The position numbers were made by a program, and so were the translations under genes. The notes under the pieces were generated by a model that ran no database searches, was not told the DNA's origin, and saw only the letters and a list, made by a program, of their open reading frames with translations. Positions 59,024 to 64,000 of a stretch of 64,000 nucleotides of DNA are shown one piece after another. Positions within the stretch are counted from its first letter, which is position 1. Each line of letters starts with the position of its first letter. Source of the stretch: a bacterium (GTDB taxonomy: Bacteria; Patescibacteriota; Gracilibacteria; BD1-5; UBA6164). The stretch spans positions 33,270-97,269 of the forward strand of contig JAGXIV010000024.1 of NCBI GenBank assembly GCA_024635485.1. The letters are read 5' to 3'.

Positions 59024-60320
59024 AATGAAGTGTGACTTCTATTTTTCAAATCATAGCATCCTCTACTTCTAAAACGGTGAAACAAAGAGTATTACCAGTT
59101 ACATCTCCATTTTCATCAAGAATATCAAAGCTTACTTTTTCATTTTTTTCTGGGAATCTTTCAAGTTCATGGGTTAAGATATAACTCACTGTTTCAGATC
59201 AAAATTCTTTTTCATCGAGTCAAATATCATCAAAACTCAACTCAAATTCATCGAGAATATCATCCATAGAAATACTTGGATCTATCGTATAGCTATTTTT
59301 TCAGTTTTCAATAATTTCATCAGTTTCATAGTCTGTTTCATCGTGTATTTCACCAAAAACTTCTTCTATAATATCTTCTAATGTGACGATACCTGCAACT
59401 CATCCATATTCATCTATAACGATGGACATATGTTGTCTACTCTCCTTAAATATTTCTAGAAGCACATCAATTGGTTGACTCAGTGGTGCTTTAATCAACT
59501 TTTTAAAATGAAGTTCGCAGAGCTTTTTACTATCATGTCACAGTGCCTGCTCTCTCAAGAGATCTCGAATAGTTATAATACCTACTATATCATCTATAGT
59601 TTCATGGAACACAGGGATTCGACTATGAGTATGATGCATATAAAATTCCAAGGCCTCTGCGATAGTTTTTTCATCAGAAAGTGCTTCAAGCTTGACTCTA
59701 GGAATCATGATTTCTTCTATAAGTGTATCTGAAAATTCAAGAGTATTTTTAAGCCGAGTATGGTCATCATCTTCTAAAGTACCCGAACTTCTTCACATAT
59801 CCAAAAAAGTTTCTATTTCTTCATCTGAAATACTCACTTGTTTTGCTGTTCCAGTGAAGAGTTTGATTATTTTTTCTATTATCCAAATGAGTGGAAAAAG
59901 AACAATCATAAGAACTCTATAAATGGGCGAGACAAGAAGAGAAATACTTTCAGCATTTTTGCTTGCGAAGCTTTTTGGTATAATTTCACCAAACATAAGA
60001 AGCAAAAAAGTAATCGCTCAGGTCGCAAGAGCTACTGCAAGAGCCTCCTCCATCCCAGAAGTTTGAGCAAAAGTCAGTGATATTTGCGTAGCAAGAGCTG
60101 CAGTGTAAACATTCACGAGATTGTTCCCTACAAGTATAGTAATGAGAAGTTTATCTGTGTTAGATTTTATAATACCAAGTGATTTAGAACCAAATATTTT
60201 TTGTTTTACTAGACTTTCAATCTTATGTGAAGGAAGACTCATAAGAGCTATCTCGCTTCCAGAAAAAAATCAAGAAAGAATAAATAAGAATATAAAAACA
60301 ATGTATATCCAGGGATCCAT
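58998..60320 (-). CDS. CNNM/CorC-type membrane protein with CBS pair
   Basis: 440 residues. N-terminal DUF21/CNNM membrane domain (about 1-200, MDPWIYIVFIFLFILSGFF with the SGSEIAL segment, and LMFGEIIPKSFASKN), two CBS domains (IMIPRVKLEALSD to GIITIRDLL, then HMSIVIDEYGGVAGIVTLEDII) and a C-terminal CorC_HlyC domain. Homologues transport or sense magnesium, or bind nucleotides through CBS. The stop lies within the 3' end of the convergent nucleotidyltransferase gene. It starts 91 bases before the stop of the LamG-pilin gene on the same strand. Confidence 0.93.
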
Positions 60321-60410
60321 AGAATAAATCTAAAAAATAATAAAGCTATTATATTGAAAATAACGTGATGTAAAGCAGGAATAATTCTTAATCGAAAGGA
60401 GAAAGAAAAA

Positions 60411-62255
60411 TTATAAATCTTGCCATGGAAGATTCCATTTTTTTGATAGATAGCCTCATATATCATTTATTTCAGAATTTGGAAGCACTGAATCATAACT
60501 AATAATCTCAGCTATGTCCATATTTCACTTAAATAAAGTTCCATTCGTAAGTCATCCAATAAAGTCAAATGGAGTAGAACTATTTTGAACAACTAGCCAT
60601 ATACTTGGACTCTTTACTTGAGCATTTGTAAGACCTAAATCTATATCTGTTCAAAGAGAAGTATATGAAGATCAGCCAAAGTATGCCGTTCAGGAATCTC
60701 AAACATTTCAATCAACTGATATATCATAGCTTGAGTCTCAAACATTCGTATTAATAAAGGTGTAACTACTTCAAGAAGCAATATTTTCTCAAAATATAGG
60801 GCTAACATTTGTAGCAGAATCAGAACCATTCGCATTTTGTACTACAAAAAAGAGTGTTTTATAATTTTTTTGAGTTCAGAGAGTGAGATAGTCTTGGGTA
60901 AAAGAGAGAGTATTCAGTGAATTTAATGTCGAAACTCAAGTCACTGGTCTATCCCCTATAGTGCTCTGACTTAGGTTATTTCATTTTCAAGATTTATCTC
61001 GCCATTGGGAAACAACTCATCCAGAACTGCTAATACTAAACTGGTCAGCTGCATCAAGCCATAAATCCATTCATTTTGGAGTATAATAGTATTTTGATTT
61101 AAGCTCTGATATTTCAAATTGATCAGCAATAAGCCTTCCATCAGTATCTATAAGTATATGTGATCACAAATAGCTCGTAATTCCAGACTTGGAGTCATCA
61201 ATAGGATTCATATACACTCAAGAACCCGTTGCCAGATTCTCAATCCCTAGTTTATAGAGCATCGCTCAAGAAGATGAAGTATTTTCTAAAAAAAGAGCAT
61301 AATCAAACTGAGTAAAGTCAAATGTGTAAGCTCCTGCCTTAGAACTTGAAAGACTCATATCATTTTGCAAATATCATATAGAGGCAGTTTCTCAGGTTCA
61401 CGTGACTGTATTTTCTATGATAAATTCTGACGTTTCATTATATGTATTTTTATTGATAACGTAGAGTATTGCTCGGAATGTTTTATTGATATCTAAATTT
61501 AAAATTCAATTCGTGAGAGATGCAATCTTTTGGTGATATGTGTCATTATTATTTGTGTTGTCTTCTATATATTGTTCCATTTTACTATTGGACCAAAAAA
61601 TATTATATAATCCTGATTCAGGAAGAATATATCAAAATGATAATAATCGAGCTTCAGCATCATCATCAAAATATCAATTTGGATAGCGAGAACTTCACGT
61701 AGAATACACTGTATAGTTATCACTATCAAAATTATCATCAATGGAATCTGGGACAAGTGGATAAGAATTTGAGAGACTGAGAAATGTATTTTCAGAATCA
61801 CTAAAAGTTCAACTCTGACTTCAAGAATTAGCTACGACTTGAAATCATTTATATTCTGCAAAAGATAAGTCTGTAAAATTAGAATTAAAATAAAAAGAAA
61901 GGACACTTCCATTAAAGCTTCATTCACATGATACTATTCAACCAGAATAACTAAGCACTGAGCTCAAATTTGTAAGCTTAAGAGAACTTCCACTCATAGT
62001 AATATTAGTAGGGCATCATAATTTATCTATAAATCCACCTCAATTGGAATTAACTTCATTCATATATTTGAAACTCAGTTCAGATTTAGAATTTGTATTT
62101 GCTCTCAGACTCGTTTCTAGATTTCTAATATCATATTCTATAGATAACTGTATAGCCACATTGAGAATTACTGTAGCCATAATAACTCCAATAACTACTA
62201 ATACGAGCGTATAGACTAAAACAGTTGCCGAATATATATTTCTTATTTTTTTCAT
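60411..62255 (-). CDS. Pilin-like protein with C-terminal LamG-like jelly-roll domain
   Basis: 614 residues. N-terminal membrane helix (about 10-38, SATVLVYTLVLVVIGVIMAT) preceded by a short basic peptide, as in type IV pilin-like or pseudopilin proteins. The middle is a Ser/Asn/Thr-rich beta region. The C-terminal about 220 residues begin GMDLWLDAADQFSI and end with AEIISYDSVLPNSEI-DIGGYLSKKW, the characteristic end of LamG/concanavalin-type jelly-roll domains. A pilus- or surface-displayed sugar-binding adhesin is the likely role. It follows the pilin gene at 62261 after 5 bases. Confidence 0.85.
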
Positions 62256-62260
62256 CTCAT

Positions 62261-62860
62261 TTAAAATGTAAGTATATACTTAAAAATATCCTGTGAATCA
62301 ATATTAGACCAGGGCTGACCTATTTGAGATTCGTTAAAATTAGGAAATAGTGTAAGATGTAAATCTACTAAATCGCCAAAATTAAAAAATTCTATTTGAA
62401 AATCACGAACAAAAAATTTCTGAAAGGTATTCCCTCAAAAAAACGAATATCCATAAATTACACTAGGGTTTGATTTGATAGAGTTAATTTCAGACTCAGA
62501 GAGGAGCCTATATCATAAAATATTTGGCCTATACTGATCATAGGAACCTGTTGCAGCTAATTTGAGACTATCTCTATCTACTACTCATATGAGTACTCCA
62601 GCATCTTGTGAAGCATTTAATAAATATCAAACATCCCAATTCACTCACTCAGCATTATCAAACAATACATTCATATTTCAAGAATTGAGGACACTTGCAA
62701 AACTCGTAAAATCTTTGAGGAAATCTGCATTTGAAGTAGTTCTTGAAATTCATAATATGGTATCACTAATAAAGTAAAAAATACCTCAGAGTAAAAGTAC
62801 TGATATAACAATAGAGACTAAGAGTTCTATTAAAGTAAATGCATTTTTATTATTGTCCAT
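62261..62860 (-). CDS. Type IV pilin-like protein with prepilin leader
   Basis: 199 residues with a classic class III leader: KNAFTLIELLVSIVIS, where cleavage before Phe8 would leave a mature N-terminal phenylalanine with Glu at position 5, followed by the hydrophobic assembly helix. The soluble part (about 40-199) is an Asn/Ser/Phe-rich beta domain with no cysteines. It heads a minus-strand pair with the LamG-pilin gene and diverges from the third pilin-like gene at 62945. PilD, PilB and PilC are not in the window. Confidence 0.9.
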
Positions 62861-62944
62861 AGAGTTTGTTGTCTTGCTTGTTGCAAAATAGCTAAAAAAA
62901 TCTATATTACTATTATACAGTATATTTAAATTAATTTATTATCA

Positions 62945-63382
62945 ATGCAAGTAAATACGAAAGCAGAGTCATTTGTATGAATTGTGGTATGAGTATTCAT
63001 ACTTTCTTTCGTAATGTTATGAATTATTAACATTCTAGTTTTTAGTACTGACCTCACTGTTAAGTATAATGAAAACAATAGAATACAAGTACTGAAGCAA
63101 AATCTTTCAAATGCTATAAAGAAAACAGATACTTCAACACTTGGTGAAAAAGAAGTCTTTTATGTTCATAGAAACAGAGCAAGCAGTGAGTATGAGATTA
63201 TGACATGAGCTGTGAATGAAAGATTTAAGTATATAGATGAGGTATGAGAAACAATTCCAGATATAAATACCTATGAGGGAGATGTATATTCACAAATACT
63301 TTGGATTGATACAGAAGATATAACCTTTTTAGAAGAAAATCAGGTTATCAGAGCAAGTATTAAAAAATTAGTTCGAAAATAA
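62945..63382 (+). CDS. Pilin-like or pseudopilin-like membrane protein
   Basis: 145 residues. N-terminal hydrophobic helix (about 9-33, ESFVGIVVGVFILSFVMLGIIN) preceded by the short peptide MQVNTKA, with a glutamate before the helix; this fits a minor pilin (PilV/GspI-like), although no leader glycine precedes the cut site. The soluble part contains the charged segment YNENNRIQVLKQNLSNAIKK and a C-terminal beta domain. It lies between the pilin pair and the repeat protein gene and ends at a terminator. Confidence 0.8.
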
Positions 63383-63392
63383 ATTACTTATA

Positions 63393-63418
63393 AAAAAACA
63401 GTCTTAAGACTGTTTTTT
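63393..63418. terminator. Bidirectional terminator
   Basis: Perfect palindrome AAAAAACAGTCTTAAGACTGTTTTTT between the 62945 gene and the convergent repeat-protein gene. Confidence 0.92.
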
Positions 63419-63422
63419 ATTT

Positions 63423-64000
63423 TTAGCTCTTATCACAACAGATTGCATAAGCAGTTTGCGCTGCATCATTTCATTGTCTCGTTCTACAATTAACACTCCA
63501 TCATGAGAGGTCAGATAATGGAATACTTGTTTCTATCCTATCATCCGCTAATATTTTACAAGTTCCTCATCATGACATCACAAACTCATTAGTGGCACAT
63601 TTAGCTTCAGCATTGGTACCAAAAGTCTCAGCTGAAACAACTCTTCTACATGCAAACTTTCATTTCATTGTTCCACTCACAGTTAAGTTTCACATCGTAA
63701 ATGATGAAGCATTATTTAACTCACTTCAAGTAATAGCGTTTGCGGCTATATCTGCTGCAGTCAAAGTACCATTCAAAATATCTGTTCAAGTTACAGATCC
63801 ATCAACAATATGTCCACTACTTACCGCATTAGCTGCAAGTTCACTTCCAGTAACAGCATTTGCGGCTATGTCTGCTGCCGTAATAGTAAGATTTAAAATA
63901 TCGGCTCACGTTACGGTATTATCTGCAATATTTATTGAAGCTACAGCATTACTCGCAAGTTCACTATTTGAGATACTATTTGCTGCTATATCTATAGCTC
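63423..64000 (-). CDS. Surface protein of 40-residue repeats, C-terminal part (5' end outside window)
   Basis: Last 192 residues of a protein continuing past the window edge. The upstream half consists of 40-residue repeats built from DIAANAVTGSELAANAV and DGSVTGTDIL-type units, resembling trimeric fibre or passenger-type beta-helix repeats in surface proteins and tail fibres. The C-terminal about 100 residues form a separate, cysteine-rich domain (FACRRV, AKCATN, GTCKIL, VNCRTR, ICCDKS). Probably a surface fibre with a disulfide-stabilised tip. Next to pilin-like genes, it may be part of the same surface apparatus. Confidence 0.8.
63721..64000. repeat. 120-base tandem repeat encoding the 40-residue units
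   Basis: Similar blocks recur with an exact 120-base period: TCACTTCAAG at 63721, TCACTTCCAG at 63841 and the more diverged TCACTATTTG at 63961, each followed by a TTTGC-GCTAT core 17-20 bases on. At least two full units and the start of a third are visible before the window ends. Confidence 0.8.

Overview
The window reads coherently only if TGA is translated as glycine (genetic code 25). With TAA and TAG as the only stops, the many short fragments join into about 52 long, closely packed genes, and recoded TGA falls on invariant glycines of well-known motifs: the Walker A loops of ClpC, the KTG box of the penicillin-binding protein, the LSGGE signature of FtsE and the LDGG motif of the site-2 protease. 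Together with strong AT-richness, short intergenic gaps and reduced versions of housekeeping proteins, this points to a Candidate Phyla Radiation bacterium of the Absconditabacteria (SR1) or Gracilibacteria (BD1-5) type. The sequence alone does not choose between them. CGA and CGG still fall on conserved arginines, so the further CGA/CGG-to-tryptophan change reported for some relatives is not seen here.

Layout. 1-5860: end of a class A penicillin-binding protein, a 2-Cys peroxiredoxin, a membrane-anchored coiled-coil protein and ClpC. 6004-8922: two tandem exported proteins of unknown function. 8990-13625: housekeeping operon (map, Nudix hydrolase, tyrosine recombinase, kinase-like protein, pth, murC). 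13637-18051: Bcp-type peroxiredoxin, SecD, a small secreted protein, RlmN and a pseudopilin. 18095-22186: a 1363-residue protein of unknown function. 22323-27609: site-2 protease, HD hydrolase, Tgt, a SpoT-like HD hydrolase, CutA and an FTR1 permease. 27694-32206: a 1064-residue GT-C-like membrane protein and malic enzyme. 32289-43158: surface polysaccharide locus (flippase, three enzymes resembling an FnlA/B/C-type UDP-N-acetyl-L-aminosugar pathway, a methyltransferase, three GT2 and two GT4 glycosyltransferases), followed by ksgA.

44176-48987: surface-protein module, consisting of a large cadherin-like exported protein, a small exported protein that almost avoids TGA glycine codons, and a membrane-anchored Ig-like protein with a cytoplasmic zinc ribbon. 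49020-53882: Hsp20 operon, RluD, a RecO-like protein and a short DnaJ. 53945-59023: FtsE, a VirD4/TraG-like ATPase, a rubredoxin-superoxide reductase-like fusion and a nucleotidyltransferase. 58998-60320: CNNM/CorC-type membrane protein. 60411-64000: type IV pilin-like proteins, one carrying a LamG-like jelly-roll domain, and the end of a protein built from 40-residue repeats.

The genes describe a small cell that invests heavily in its surface: cell wall, decorated polysaccharide, pilin-like adhesins and large beta-rich exported proteins, which would suit attachment to a host cell (inference). Intrinsic terminators are frequent and often shared by convergent genes, with stop codons inside the hairpins. 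I saw no rRNA, tRNA, CRISPR array, insertion sequence or prophage. No gene-free stretch exceeds about 210 bases.
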